DNA of 64,000 nt, from the NCBI GenBank assembly GCA_003342815.1, contig PTEX01000280.1:3771-67770 (forward strand), read 5' to 3'. Numbering within the stretch: the stretch's first letter is position 1; each line of letters starts with the position of its first letter. Made by a program: the position numbers and the translations under genes. This DNA comes from Eudromia elegans. Lineage: Eukaryota; Chordata; Aves; Tinamiformes; Tinamidae. Shown here one piece after another: positions 28,901 through 43,900 of this stretch. The notes under the pieces were generated by a model that saw only the letters and a list, made by a program, of their open reading frames with translations, was not told where the DNA came from and ran no database searches.

Positions 28901-31900
28901 GAATGACTCCTTCTGCATATTTTTCTCCCATAGTATCAATGATATATTTTCTTGCCTGTATTAAAGAGTGATATCTAAACTTGATACATAATCATTTAAT
29001 ATTATTTTCTTCCAAGTCTAAATACTAAAAGCAAGTAAACCAAATAACAAAGGTTCCTCTAAGTTTACATTTGAAGTACACAAATGCAACAGATCTATTT
29101 TTACATGTTTAACATATAACACTGCATTTTAAATGCTTTACCTCTTACAGCCTAATAAGATGTCAAAACTTAAAGATAACAATTCTGCTATATATATACT
29201 GTTTTAGACACTGTGTATTACGCATGACCTATAATTACAATTTAAGAAATATAATAACCTTATTAAATCTTCATGTTTTAATGTTTTAATGGTTTAAAGA
29301 TGGTCTAAATGTTTTAATGGTTTAAAGATGTTATCTCCATTATCTAACATGGGGGAAAAAAAAAAAAAAAAAAAGCTCTAAGCTTAAAAATCTGCCTTTC
29401 ATTTTCAAATACTACAAAAGGAGAGGATAGGATAAGAAGATCAAAGGATTTAGGTCTTTTTCCACCTTCATTCTTCATACTTAAACAAATAATGAACTAT
29501 AAGTAGCAATGATTAAAATAGCTGTTGCCAAGTAGAAGTTTTAGAGGAACAGGTAAGACCATCTCTGTCATTTCATATTTCTTTCTTTATTTTAAATGTT
29601 TTTACAACTTTGTGTTCCTTACTACTCACAATATAACAGCCTCTTTGATACAGTCTGAGTTAATTTTTTCTAGAATTCTTTGTCAGTACTTCTGACTTGA
29701 GAGCAATAATGCCTCTAATAGATGTGTTTCCTCACAGGGAAAAGATATGCACCATTTAGAACCCAATAAACTACCAGTCTCCAGAAAAGCAGAAAGAGTA
29801 TTTTGTCACCATTTACAGAACAGAGGAGACATGAATTTTGCATTACCAGTTTCAGACACATAGCACACACCTAAAGTATACATTGCACAGCAGCATTTAA
29901 GCTTCAATTGACTGCGGCTACACCAGTAAGTGCTCAGACTTGCTCTCGATCCAGTCACCATGTCTAAAGCTTCGCATTCAAGGAATGAATATCACATAAA
30001 TGGGGATGAGTTTTGGCTTCAATAAATTGTCTTCCATCACCCTGGAATTGTCAACAACTGAAAGCAATCTTTTTTTTTTGCAACTGGAGGAGGACATATA
30101 GATAAAAATAGGTTCTTAGAAGCTGACATTTTTAAAAATAATTTTTACCATTTATTTGGCTTTAATTTTGCATTTCTATACTTTTTAAATAAATTGTTTG
30201 AAAATAATTTTGAATCCCTAACATGGGTCTAACAACTTTTCCATGCAATAAATAGTTCTTCGGTTAAACTTTTTTCATGTTTTACTTTTCTTTAGCCTAC
30301 CATGTTCACGAAAAGATTTAGTTCAGCTGAACATGAGGATACTTCTAGGCTTCCAATGAGTAATATTAGCAAGTACAGTTAAAAATACCTTTTGAACTGA
30401 TATTGCAGAAATGGACCAACAAAAAAAATCCCAAATGAAATCCTATGCCACAGTAAAACCAGTGGCTCATATTTCTTAAGTATATTGAGCTCATTTTACT
30501 TGCTAAGCCCCTGCAACAAAAGCATACATTTCTGTCTGAATAGAATTTCAGAAAATTAAATGTAAAGGTCCATTACAGAAAGAGCTTTAGCATTAAATAC
30601 AAAAAAAAAAAAAGTATTGAACTGTGCTTCTGTAATAGTTGCTCTATGGAAAGCTTAATACACTGTGTCTGCTATATAAGTGTACCTGAGCTATGGTCCT
30701 GTCAGGGCACCAAGATCTAATAAGAAGAAGATGTCTGAAGCAGTCCAGAGATCGACCATAACCACTAGGAACCAGCTCTTCTTCAGGATTCTCACTATCA
30801 AACCAGATTTTCCACTGTTTCTCTGCTCTGGCAATCTGCAATTATAGCACCAAAGGAGTAAATCTCACTAAAAAGACAAGTCATATTTCAACAGCTACCA
30901 GATCACAAACTTTTAATGAGGGTCACAGACAGATCTAGCAAAGGCTATTTAAAAAAGACAGAATAAGCTTTCAAGTTTTTAGTGCAAAATTATACTAATC
31001 ATTGGTGTCTTTAAATATTCATATTCTGAAAAAATAGGCTGCTACTAACTATTTTCCATTAACAACAGGATGGTATATCAAGGTCAGCACACGTTTAGCT
31101 AGGTTGTTAGCTTTGTGAACACTAGGCACATGTCTGCTCCTCACATGACTGTAAAATGCATATCAAATGTAATTTACTTACTCCATTAACTACAGTACAC
31201 TTACTGTCCATTAAGACTAGTCATATAGGTGTTGAACTTACTGAGTATCCCCTCAGATTTAGTCCATGTAAACAGAATAATTCTGGAATTTGCATGATAA
31301 AACACAGTCTAAAAAGCACAACAGTGATGCAAGAAATTTTAAAAACCTTTGGGAAGAACAGTCAAGCTGCATTATATAACCTGAATAATGTCAAGGCCTC
31401 TCTGGGAAGTATTACACCAATGCAAATTGCTAAGCAGTCAAGACCCACTACTCATAAACTTTGCTCTATCACTTTCATTTTGTTTTATAAAATAACATCA
31501 GTTCCCGGCTCCGTTCCTTGATCCTCACCAGATGAGAGATGATGCTTTTAAAAATCTACTACTTACCTGGTCAAGAATATCTGAAAATTGTCTAAGCTTA
31601 CTGATCTCCACCAAGTTCAGCCAAGTCATATCCAAGATCCATTTAGCTGGCTTGGGAGGACAAGTTTTAAGGTCCAGGGAAGCACCGCCTGCAAAAAGTA
31701 TGGATCTAGCTATAATTAGAGCTGTCGGAGACATCCAAAAGACAAAAAAATAGGCCAAGTTTGGAGAGTGTAAACTAGATAGTGTAAAACTATCACATAT
31801 AGCAGAGAAGCCTTCTGAGAAAGAGTTATTAAATAAATAAGGATGGTCATAAAGAAATTTCTAATAACAGGCCTACTTTATTTTCAAATATTATTTTTAT

Positions 31901-34900
31901 TTTTGTCTAAATTTAAACCATAACATTTTAAAATTCATACCACCTTCTTATCACAATTTAAATGAGCTTATAAGAAAAAAAAAATTCAGTCTTTCTAGTT
32001 TAATTTGTTGTTGTTAATGATATAGATAAAGTAATCTTGCAGCCAATGTGTACATTTCTTTCTTCAGACTGAAATTAAAAGAAAGCAAACATAATAAATA
32101 AATAAATCAATTAAAGAATCAAGATTTGTGAACATAATAATGTGGGGATTTTCTGCCTTAAAAAACAATTAAACCATCTATTGTCTAATAAAGGTTGCAG
32201 TTTGGCAAATCTATTTATTATGCATCTTACATTTAGTCTTTCTTAATCAGCTTCTCTCCTGAGGACCTACTTAAATATTTCTTTGTGCAGAGTGCCTGAA
32301 AATAAAGGTTTCTTAGGAAAAACACATCTTAAGAAACAAAGAGTTTCTGAAGACACAACACGGGAAGATTAAGTTATAATTAATCCGTAACTGTTGCCTG
32401 AAGAATTAAGCATTTTATGCTCTTGGAGAACATTGGAAAAGTAATATTAAGTGAAGATATACTGTGCTTGCATACAGCTAAAATAAAACCCTGAACTTGT
32501 CATGTTCAGCTAAGACTTTGCTATTGTTATAAACAGTTAATTGCATTTTCAGTTCCTATTTGCTTACTGATCCTCCTGCAACTACCAAACAAGCTAAAGG
32601 TAGTTTAGCATAACTTCTCAAAGCCAAACCACACATCCAATGGTATTCAGACAGCAAACAAACATTAATTAAAAGGATACAAAGCAATTGCCCTTCTAAA
32701 TTCTATGCCAAACTTTGCTAAGCTATTCAAAACTCAATGTTTCCCTATAAAATTAATCTACCATATGATGTTGTTTGTCACCAAAAGAGAATGATAAACA
32801 TGTATACTTTCACTTGACTGACTTTGCAGAAGCAAGTAACAGGTTGGCTAGGACATACAACTGCAGCTCACAACATTTCCGCAGTCATATATATGCTCTC
32901 CTTAAAATTGTTCAGTATCTCCAACCTTTAATAAGTGTGAGAAATTCTTCATGCTTCACTCTGTTTCTCTGTATATCAATCTTCAAGGTAAGTAACAACG
33001 TGAACAGAAATTTATGCTCTTCATAGAGTCCTCGGGCAGCATACTTGAATACTTCAAATGTCATATGTTCAACAATATTAATAATCCTCTTGCTAGTTAT
33101 AGGGCTCTTGGTAGACCTATTGGAAGTAAGGTTTGCAGTGGAATTTAATGTCTGTTTGGATAGGCTTTATAAAAGAGAGTACCATGGAAAGGAAAAAAGT
33201 CCCATTTCAGAATTCTGAACATATTAAAAATAAGTAAAGCACAAAAGCATAATATCAGGAAGCAAATTGACAAAAAAAATCAGAATGACACAGTAATAAG
33301 AAAAATCCTTTCTAATTAAACCTTTCTGCAGAGCTGAAAAGTTGCTCACTATAATGGCTATAATTATATAATACCAACCTTTCAAGGACTATAAATATGA
33401 ATATTCTCTGCTGTGGTAAATAAGAAACAAAAGCTTTTTCTGTGGTATTAGCTTACTATAAATCTTTGCAGTATTACAACCACATTCATAACTGAATTAG
33501 TACAAATGATACTTCTGATTAGCTATATCACCTGGCTAGTGAACGATCAAAGAGCCCCAAAAACTGTCCAAGTGAAGTCTGATACATCACATTGACTGTG
33601 CTCATCTCGGTAATAAGGAAGTATAAGATGCTCCCTCGAGTTGCAACTAAAAGAAAGGAAACAAGATTGTGTTCAAAGTAGAAATGTGGAACAAAAAACC
33701 ACAATCTGCAGCAAGTACACGGATTTTAAGAATATTAATGTTGACTAAAGATCTTTGAGTTGCTCCATTCTCTACTATCCAGAAAAAATAACTAAAATAC
33801 TATATTAAATCATTTATGCAGCAGCAAAAAAATCTTTTCTGATCATAACGCATATTATATAAAATTTAGTTTGTAAATATGAACACCTTCAGAACGCAAC
33901 AAGATGCTATATTGGGATACACAAGTCACCAATTCTACATATAAAAATCTGTTAGATTGAAGCACTGTTTGAAATTCAAGCAAATTTCTCATGGAGACTT
34001 TGTAAAAAGGTCAAATGGACTATACTGATTAAACCTATCCAGTACAGTGAGCACTTAATCACTTTCAGCAGCCAAATTATTGTTTTTAAATGCTACAGCT
34101 TTACAAAATCTGCAATGATTTTTGGTATATGTAGTTTACTACTTCATACCTTTCCAAAAAAAAAAAAGCAGGTATATTTTTTAAATCTAGAGAGCTCTTC
34201 TTTCACCCATTTTTTATCACATTTTCACTTCAATTAAACCCCCCCACACACACAGAGAGAAAGACACTGAAAAAAATTATCAAGTTTCTACTCCGATAGA
34301 CTTCACTGACTGATATCTCTGCATATAGAGCTGTGTGATGTCTTGCAACAGAATGGTTCACTCTGATTTACAAATCTCTGACTATTTTTTCCGTTACAGC
34401 TCAATATGCCATTTTCTAGATCCATTTTATCTGGATGGAAAACAGAGCTCCCTTGCACCCATTATGGTCTTCCTGCTTTCATCCTGTCATTTCTCTTGCT
34501 GTAGGTGCAGCTCTTTTAACCACATGCCTCAGCCATTAGTCTTTTATCACTGTCCACAATTGCCCTCACCAGGTCTGTATTCCTCGCGGGCTGAGTTGAT
34601 CTGTACTTCAGTTTCGGCAGAATTTTTTAGCTTCTCTGTTACTTCCTCAGCAGTCTTCTTAGTGTTACTCAATACAGTTATTAGACTCTCATCTTCTGCC
34701 AGAGAACCCTTAGTGCTTGTAAGTCGGAACAAAAGGTTATCTTCTAGCTCTTTCATCCTCCTTTTGTTCATAGTCACATCTTCCATAAGATCTGTTCTTT
34801 CTTTTTCTAGTTCCTATTGCAATATAGGATAATATTTGAAAAACATGCAAGCAATCAAAAGCAAAGCACAACTTGAATAACCAAAGGTACTTAATTTTAA

Positions 34901-37900
34901 AAGTACTGATCCTACTGAAGCAATGTAGGTTAAGACTAACTGCACTAATCTGGGGGAAGAATTCCAACTTTACAATGGTATTTCTGACAATAGTTCTATT
35001 ATAAGAAAGATTATTTCTAAGCATGCTATATAAATATGCATTAAGGGAAAAAATCAGCAAATTCTGTGGACCCTGCTTTTGTTATGACTTAAGAGATTAA
35101 GAATTTCAGAAAAATAACTATTTTTATTATATTTCTGTTTCTTGTTTTTGCAACCACCTTGTGAGAAATAGATTTTTATTTAATTGCATCTAGTGTTATT
35201 TTCATTTACGCAATATTTTACAATCACTGTATCACGGCACGAGTTTCAAAAGTGACATTACAAACAACAGACCCTATAGAAAATACAACACTCCCAGTCA
35301 ACCAATCAAGCCTCTAACTTTTCAAGAAGAGCATTTTAAACACTCCTCCATCAAACAGGAATAACTTCAGTCTCTCACTAAAATGCTTCCCTGCTTAATA
35401 AAGTAAAGCATGTAGCACTCAAATTTAGTTGTTTCACTGGAAGTGTTTGGCTCATTATTTTCATAGTAAGAGAAGCTGTGTGGCAATTGTAATCAGTTTT
35501 GTTTTCCAATGGTAACACATAAAATATGGATATATGTTGAGTACCAGCTTCACATAATATAATAAGAAAAAGTATTTAAAAGATCTATAAAAAATATTTT
35601 CTTCAGAAAACATAATATGCTCTTCAGTTCCTACTTTTAATACTTTTATAATAAAAAAGCCTATTACAAGTAAGTCATTCGGAAAAAAAAATCTATTAAA
35701 ACAATGAGCAATCTTTCAAAACAATGAGGTAAAAATTCTACCTTAGCACTACATTCAGTCACAATTTGCAAAACATTTAAATTATGTGCTGTAAAGCTTC
35801 CTCAACTTATTGCACATCTAAATCTCATTCCTTTTCTGTGCAGAATCAGAGAAGGTGGAAGAGCAAAACGTATGTAAGTGTATGTACACACTCTAAAGAA
35901 CACTGATTACAGATAGGCAATCCCTCCTTATCAGGCAAAAGTTCCTCACCCACTTTCTAACATTGGCAGTCACATCCAAACCCAAAGATAAAATGATAAA
36001 TCCAAGTACAAACATAAAAAAAAAAAAAAAAAATAGTTGACAGAAAGTAGTAAGAATCCACAGGAAAGAAATCCCCAAAGTCCCTAAAATGCGTAATTAT
36101 ATATCAAAAGAAAAATTACTTTTTAGACAGTAGGATGTTTTGAAGTTTACTGTTTCAAGAACATACAAACCAGAGGATACAAAAACAGAGGTCAATCACA
36201 CTGAAAAATTTTGCACATATTCCATGAAAGTCCCCTTGCCTACCAAGAGCTCAGCTTCCTATTTATCATTAAGAGCTATCCCAAGATGATCAGAACCAAA
36301 CCAACAGTACATCACTCAGGAAGCTGGTCCAGGAAGCACAGCATACTCACTCATTAGATATTTTCTATTTATTCCCAAATATATATATTCATAGAATAAT
36401 TTAGCTTGGGAGGAATGTATTGAGTCTGACAACTTGCTCAGAGCAAGTCAAAAGACATTAGTTACTCAAAGCTATGTCCAGTTATCAACCTGAATAAAAA
36501 TCCTAATTATTAATCAGAATTTCCTGTCTTCCTACTCTCTGCAAACCCACTGAGAGTGCATTCCATCTCATCATCTGCATTGTTAATGAAGACAATAAAC
36601 AGCATTCCTAAGGAATGCCATTAATTGCTGACCATCAGTGGGGCTCTTAGCATCCATGATTACAACCATCTAAGCCTGGCAGTCCAGGTATTTACCCTAC
36701 TGGTCATTTACCCAGCACATATCTCACCAATTTGACTGCAAGGATACTATGAAAACTATGAAGATCATGTAAAATGCCGTACTAAAGATGAACAGCATCA
36801 TCCAGTCATTCTCATCTGGTCCACAGTGCCAGGCATCTCATGGACATAAATCAACATTGGCTGCTGTTTCTGGTAATTCATCTGTTTAGAAATTGCTTCT
36901 AAACAGATTTGCTTCATATTCTCCCCAGAGGACTGAGGTGATGCTGGCCAGCATGTAATTATCAGGATCTTTTCTCTTGCTCTTCTTGAAGACAGGTGCA
37001 ACATTTGCCTTTTTTCTGTCAATAAGGACTTCTCCTAGCTACAATGGCCTTTCAAAGATCATAGAGAGCAGCTTCACAATGACATCAGACAGCTCTTTCA
37101 ACAGTATTGCAGACATCCCATCTGGTCTCATAGACTTGTGCATGTCTACTTGGTGATCCCTACACCTGTCTCCCTTTATTTTGGGTACTGCTTGACTCCT
37201 TAGTAGACTCAGGAACATAGGAGAACTGACAGCAAATTTTACCAGGAAAAGCTGAGGCACAAAAGGCATAGAGCTCTTCAGCTTTTTCCACATCATTTTT
37301 CCCCCTATGCAATTGAACAGAGAGGCCAAATTCTTCTTTGACTTGCCTTTGCTGCTGATGAGTTTACAGAAATCTTTCTTTTTGCCCTTCATCTCTCTAG
37401 CTAACTTCGACTCCAGCTGAGCTTTGGCCATCATTACTCTTCTGCTGCACACATGGGCAATGTTTTTTTATTCCTTTCAAGTAGTACTCCCCTGGATTTA
37501 CCTTCTGTGCATTTATTTGCTCTACATATTGGAGCTTAGTTATGAGCTCCATGTTCGACCATGATGGCTTTCTATTATGCTTGCTCAAAGGGACTAGAGA
37601 AGAATGAGCAGAAGATACCAAAGAATTATTCACAATTCAGGCTGTGAAATAGAGCACCATGACAACAGCATGGGGAAAACTAACACAACAAGCCTCAACT
37701 GTAGCATAACAGACCTGGCAGGAGAGGCAGTCCTTCAGTTGCAAGCAGGCAAATATTTAACTAGAAGTACAACAGCTAAGCTACTAATACCTTTTTTTTT
37801 CGCTTGGAGAAGTTTGTATGGAAGCGGTGAGAACACATGCACTGGCCCTTTCATATGCTGTAAGAGAAGTTAGTCTCAGAAGAATCAATGACTCCTAACC

Positions 37901-40900
37901 ATTCTAATATTTTTGCTATGTTTCCTATATGGGTAGAAAGAGTAATAAATTAAAGTGAAAGTTAAATCTTCCCCAGATAGATGTAAGACATATATTACAT
38001 CCAAGAGGAAGATAAATGATTTTTGTTTTTTACCTGTTTCTCTGTGAGAATGACTCTTCCTAAAAGTTGATTTTCAAGACCTTTCATGGTTACAGTGAAG
38101 TCAATGATGGAGGTCCGAGCACTAACTTCAGGAGAATAACATGGGTTTGGCAACTTTGTGGTAATAAAAAGTTTGAAACCCTTCATAACATCTATTTCTT
38201 TATCACCAACTTTCACCTTAAGAAAAGAATTAAAAAGAAGTGTTGAGACCCCAAGCACCAATGCATGCTTTCAGTTAAAACATGTAGACTACATGTAAAA
38301 AGAAAGGTTAGGGTTTTATTTACTTATTTATTCAAAGACATAAAGATCCAGCTTAAAATTGCAAGCTTTTTGCAAAGAATTTACTGAGAATATCCTTGAA
38401 ATTCTTTAGAAGACCCACTGATTCTTTTGATTCTGGTTAATGTTCATTATCATTTCTTCTACACACAGAACACTTCACAAAAGCAAATGGAGATCTCAGT
38501 ATCTGCTTTCCTTACGACTGTAACATAAGAACATTACAGGTTTAATATATTATCTAGTTATGAGCTCAAAGTTAAACTTGAGCGAACTTTTTTTGGTATT
38601 GATATTATTCAAATTTAAATATGGCTTCAATTGAAACTTTTGGAGATATATACTTAATAGGGTTAATTTTTTAGGGGGTAGCAAAAGGGGTCTTTTTTAA
38701 CAAAACAAAATTCCTCAAACCTTTCTACCTTACCTTGTTGGTGGAACCTGCTTTAATGAAGTTTCTTTCCAAAATATTATCTAGTGCTGGGTCAAGTTCT
38801 TCTCCAACATCTTCTATCAAAAGAGGTCTTCCCAAAGAAAGGCTGTCTTCTAAATGATGTCTAAAATACTTGTGATTCAAAGAAGTGATCTAAAAATACA
38901 ATGATGGACCTATATAGCATGCTCTGCTCAGTTGCAAAACTTTTTTTGATTGTATCTATATATTATTTCATTTTATTCAAATAAATTACTAATAAGAATG
39001 ACAATCCTATGATTAGACTAGGACTAAGGCAAGGATTGCAACTAAAAGAAAAAAAAGAGATTAGCATCACTTTACCATATTCTTAGGTGTTGCTGAATGA
39101 AAATATATTCTTCTATATAGGGTAGAAATAAACCAACACTGAGAACTTTGAGTTTAATATGGAATGAACCATTAATTTTTGCTTCAAATTCCTCTCTATA
39201 TTTTTCTGGAATATGTTTTTAAAAGTTTTAAAAATGCAGCTACTGCTGTATGTATAAAGGTAGCCATCAAGAACCTTATTCCTCGTTTTTCCTGATGTGT
39301 CTTGCCTCAGACTATGTTTTAGGGCAATTACTGCCTTCACTATACATTTGCAGAATATTTAGCACCTGACATTCATGTTAGGACAATATAAATTATTAGA
39401 AATTTCTGATTAAGAGAATATAACACTATCATGTAATTTATCCTCATTTTTACATATTTATATGAAGACTTGTACCATTTCAGACACTTTTCATTTATTT
39501 GTATTTTTCTAATATTGAAGCATTCAGCAACTATGTTTCGGACCTTATCAGACACTACTCAATCAGCCTAAGTGAAAATATTTCCCAGTAGTTTGTGTTT
39601 CATTAAAATAAATTCATTAAACAAATTGACTCTTTAGTATTAATAAGGTTCTAAAGTACATTTTCATAGTTACCTGAATCTTATATCTAGCAATATACAC
39701 CTTATATAACCTTTGTGCCCAAATTAGGCAAAAAACTTGCATTTACTAGCTACAACCTGAAACACAGATTTGGCAAGTGCTTTCCCAGCTAAGAGTTTCT
39801 AGGGATTATGAAAGTACCAACATTCTCATTACCTGAAGTTCATTTCTTCCTTCCTTATTTTTAATCCAAATTTTACCCTGTGCCTGTGGATCAATTAGTA
39901 ATGGATAACGAGACGCTTTAGTAACAATGATCCCATTCTGTATGGATAAGTCATCATTTGGTAATCCTTGGAGGTTCCACTCGCTGATAGTTGGAACGTC
40001 AGCCAATATCTCTGTGAGGTTTAGGTTGTTTCCACAGGGGATTTTCCGAGCTTTTATTTCCTTTTGCCAGTCATTTAAAAGTAGATTGCGGAACTCTTGG
40101 TTAAAGGGACCAGAATAGGACAGAAAAGCAGTAGCCAACAACACATCACCTTAAGAAAAGAAAATGGCAGATAAAATATTTTAACTTCCTACATTCTGTT
40201 TGTGAAGGAGATGCCTCCTTCTTCAATTTTTATATTGCTTGGAGGATAGCTAGGAGAAAGTACTTTGCCCAATAAGCAACACAAATCTTTTCCCCCAGGC
40301 TCTAAAAACAATACTAAAACAAACAAACAAACAAACCACAAAGTCTAAAACAGTTCTACATTTCAGAAGTTGCCATTCCTTGCGTATTTCTCACAGTGCA
40401 ACTCAAGGAAGCAAAAGAAGAAAAAGATAATGTAGCACCTGCAAACACCAGACCTTATACAGTCAGGCAAAATACATGGCAGCAAAATACACACAAACTT
40501 TCGCTTCTAACACTCCAATGTTTCATTGCACAATCATGATAACAGGATAAAGCAATAATTTTGAATAAATAAATAAATAGGCTTTGATTTAGGAGTGCTC
40601 ATTACAGACAAATTGATCACAATAATTACCGCTAAAAATGAAAAGTTGTAAGAGATATGATTATGATGAAATCTAGCGTTACACACATTCATATTTCCTG
40701 ATCAGCTTGAAAAGTCCCTTCTCTAAGTCTCATGATACCAGAATTACCTTTTATAACCCAGAAGTTGGAATGCAGGTTCCAATAAGAAGATTGCAGTACT
40801 TGCATACTGACTAATGTTTTTGATTCTTTTTCCAAGAGAGCTAAAAATGCCATGATGAGTGTATAAACCTACTTACCTTGTAGGTTTAGTTAAGATAATA

Positions 40901-43900
40901 ATACATGTGTATATTATGGCACTAATAGAGTGGAACTGTGACCATCTATGTCTTACCGAATTTCAAGGAAAACATCAGTGTTATTTAAGGCCACAATAAA
41001 GGAAGATTCATTATTCACTTCTACACATACATATCAGAACCTGAATATCAGTCTTTGTCTCCTCTCTATATAATTAAATTTTGTTACAGACATTTTGCTT
41101 GTCACTTGCTAATATACCATACTAAAACTTCAGTCCACTAACATCTCAAATATGCACAGCATTTTATACATGTCAAGTTACAAGCTATGCATGGTAACAC
41201 AGTGTTATTGAAAGGTTTTGTTTGTTTGTTTTTTTGTTTGTTTTTACAATATCAGTTTCATACTCCTTATTTTATCCCTTTGTTTTAGTATGAGAATTAT
41301 TAAAAATTATTCTCATTTTAGGAATGAATAAGACAGCTGCAAAGATAGCAGAGTTTTAAATTCACATCAAAGGCTTGATTTTCATTACTGGTTATGGTTC
41401 CAGTGACCACCTTATTTCCAGGTTCAAAGGTGTCGATAAATACCTACCCACCAGCCTCTTCATTTGCACAGCAAATTCTTTGCTCTGTTCTGTCCATCTC
41501 TCTTTTTCGCCTGCCAGACCACTTATAAGACTTGAGGCAGTTTGCATTTTATGCCGGCAGCGTTCAGCATCTTCAAGCAAAGTCTAGACAAGACCACACC
41601 AAGAAATATGGTTTAGAGTCATGTATATGAGAGGGTAGGGCAGCCTCTGCACCCTATGAAAACAGTAGTTAAACAACAGTACAAAAAATTATTTTTGAAC
41701 ATTTACTGTGTTTTTGTCCAGGGAAAAGGGGAAGGAGGAAGGATGGTCAGGGCAAACTATCAACATCTGTCCTAAAAGCAACTTAACTTTTTAATAGTTT
41801 TCCTCACAGTTTTCACATTGGTATACATGTTATTGGGTGTGTGAAATGCCTGGAACTCATTAACTCTAATAAATTCTGTCTAGAATTTCAAATACATTAT
41901 ATACACTATACATACATTATATACTGTACATATACATTAAGGAAATGTGTTGTTACTGTAGTAGGCATTATAAAAAATAACAAATATAATATTTTTTTGG
42001 TGGTGGGGAGCAGGAAGGAGGGGTTGAATACAGAGAGAGAGAGCATTTAAATAATCTCTTTTCTATAAAGAAAAGTTCACCTGCTTTTCTTCCATGGCTT
42101 TTTCATACTCTGCCTGCACAATATCTAGTTCTTCTTGCTTGGCACCTAGTTCTGCTTGAGCTTTCTGCAGATCTAGCATAGCAGTGGTTAGGCGATTCTC
42201 CTGGATTGCCAAATTAGCCTATGAAGCATATATATACAAAGTGCATTCACACACATGACATATGACCTCTCAAAGTATTTGGCAAAATTTTTTCAGATAG
42301 ACTTTCACTGCACTATGTTTGAAAAACAATCTGCTCAGTAGAACTTTCATGATCATTAAAACCTTTTATTTTGATTTTTACAATGGATTAACTTCCTTTT
42401 ACTACCAAATATTTAAGTAGTTGGTCTAAAATCACTTAGGGAAAAAAATGGAAAAGAAATTCTAGGAAAACAAGTCCTCTTCCAAACCTTCCACAAATAT
42501 TAGTCTGATCTGCCCTGCAGAAAGAATAGTGTCACCAAAACCCTGTTTATTTTCTCCATATAATATCACTTTGTTTACTGAAGATACTACCCCCACTCAC
42601 AAATCTTGTTTCACTCTATGCCACCCATTCTACAAATGTAAAGCAATTTGATGCTGAAGTCTTGCTTGACCATGCTTTTCTTGACTTCCTTTCTCACCTT
42701 GCCTTGACTATATAGGCCTGTTATTCTCTAAATAATACTAACAGTTCCAGTACACTCTACTTATGAACTCAGATAATCAGTATTAGAAGGACCAAATCTT
42801 GACATTTTTTCTTACTTAATTAGGGTTAAGCAATTGCAACAGTGAATTGAATTACTTCTGCTTCTTCGCCTCCATTCAGAAGGGGCCCAGAGGCATAAAA
42901 CTGCATATTCTCTTTAATAATCTTGAGAGTTTACAAGCAGCAGTATATTTCAAGTATATCATAGTGCAGGATTATGATTTTCAAGATAATTCTTACAGAG
43001 GCATTCATCAATCGGCATAGAGCAGGTGATGTTTACGGCCCATAAAATCCTCAAGGGCACACATGGAGGGAGAAGAGAAAGAGAAAAGGTTTTGTCTATC
43101 TCCCACTGATTAGCAGATTTACCTTCAAGGGTAATACTTCTTTGTTGATGGAAAAAAATATAGCCATAGCTTTGGTCCATGAGCAAAGGCCAGCAACATT
43201 CCCACACACTCGCTTAGCTGTCTCAATGTTGTAGTCCACCATTTCAAAATAAGGGCTCAAAAACTCTACTACTTCTTCATTAATTGTATCTTTTGGAAAT
43301 TGCTGCAAAAATATGTCAAATAGATGTAATGAGTGCAATATATGTATAATATACATGTATTTTATCATATAAGGACACTATCAAGTTTGCAAATGTTATT
43401 TAGAAACAGCTAATTTAAAGTTCTCCATCTCATATTTTGAGAACTCACCAACATTGTTCTACCTTCTCTCTTCTTACAGACTAATTTGCACTTCTTTATG
43501 ATATTCATTGCCATACACTAACCATTAAGGTTACATAATAAACCACAGTGTAAAATACTACTGTCATACAGTTCTTCCCTGAAGCTCAGATAGATACATT
43601 TATTTATGCACAAGGAATAAATATTTGAAGCCCTACAGTAAGTTAAAAATTCTCTCATATGTAGATGCAACATGAATGCTATATAAATGATATTAATGGC
43701 ACTACCAACCATACAGACAGATTCAAGTGTGATTTCCCACTGGACCAGAGACCGATTAAGTAAGCTCCTACTGTGACTATAATTGCAGGAGTTTATCACT
43801 AGTGAAGAGGAAACATTTAACTGAAGTAGAAATTTTAAAAGTTATTTGTATTTCTTGGATTATAAGGAAAATTCCTCAAAATAAAGAAACTGGAATTAAT

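Noticed and set aside
31156-31521. A 121-codon plus-strand ORF in a DNAH8 intron
   Set aside because: No recognisable motif and no splice context. A stop-free stretch of this length is plausible by chance.
34335-34832. A 165-codon plus-strand ORF
   Set aside because: It is mostly the antisense shadow of DNAH8 window exon 19, which reads as dynein on the minus strand.
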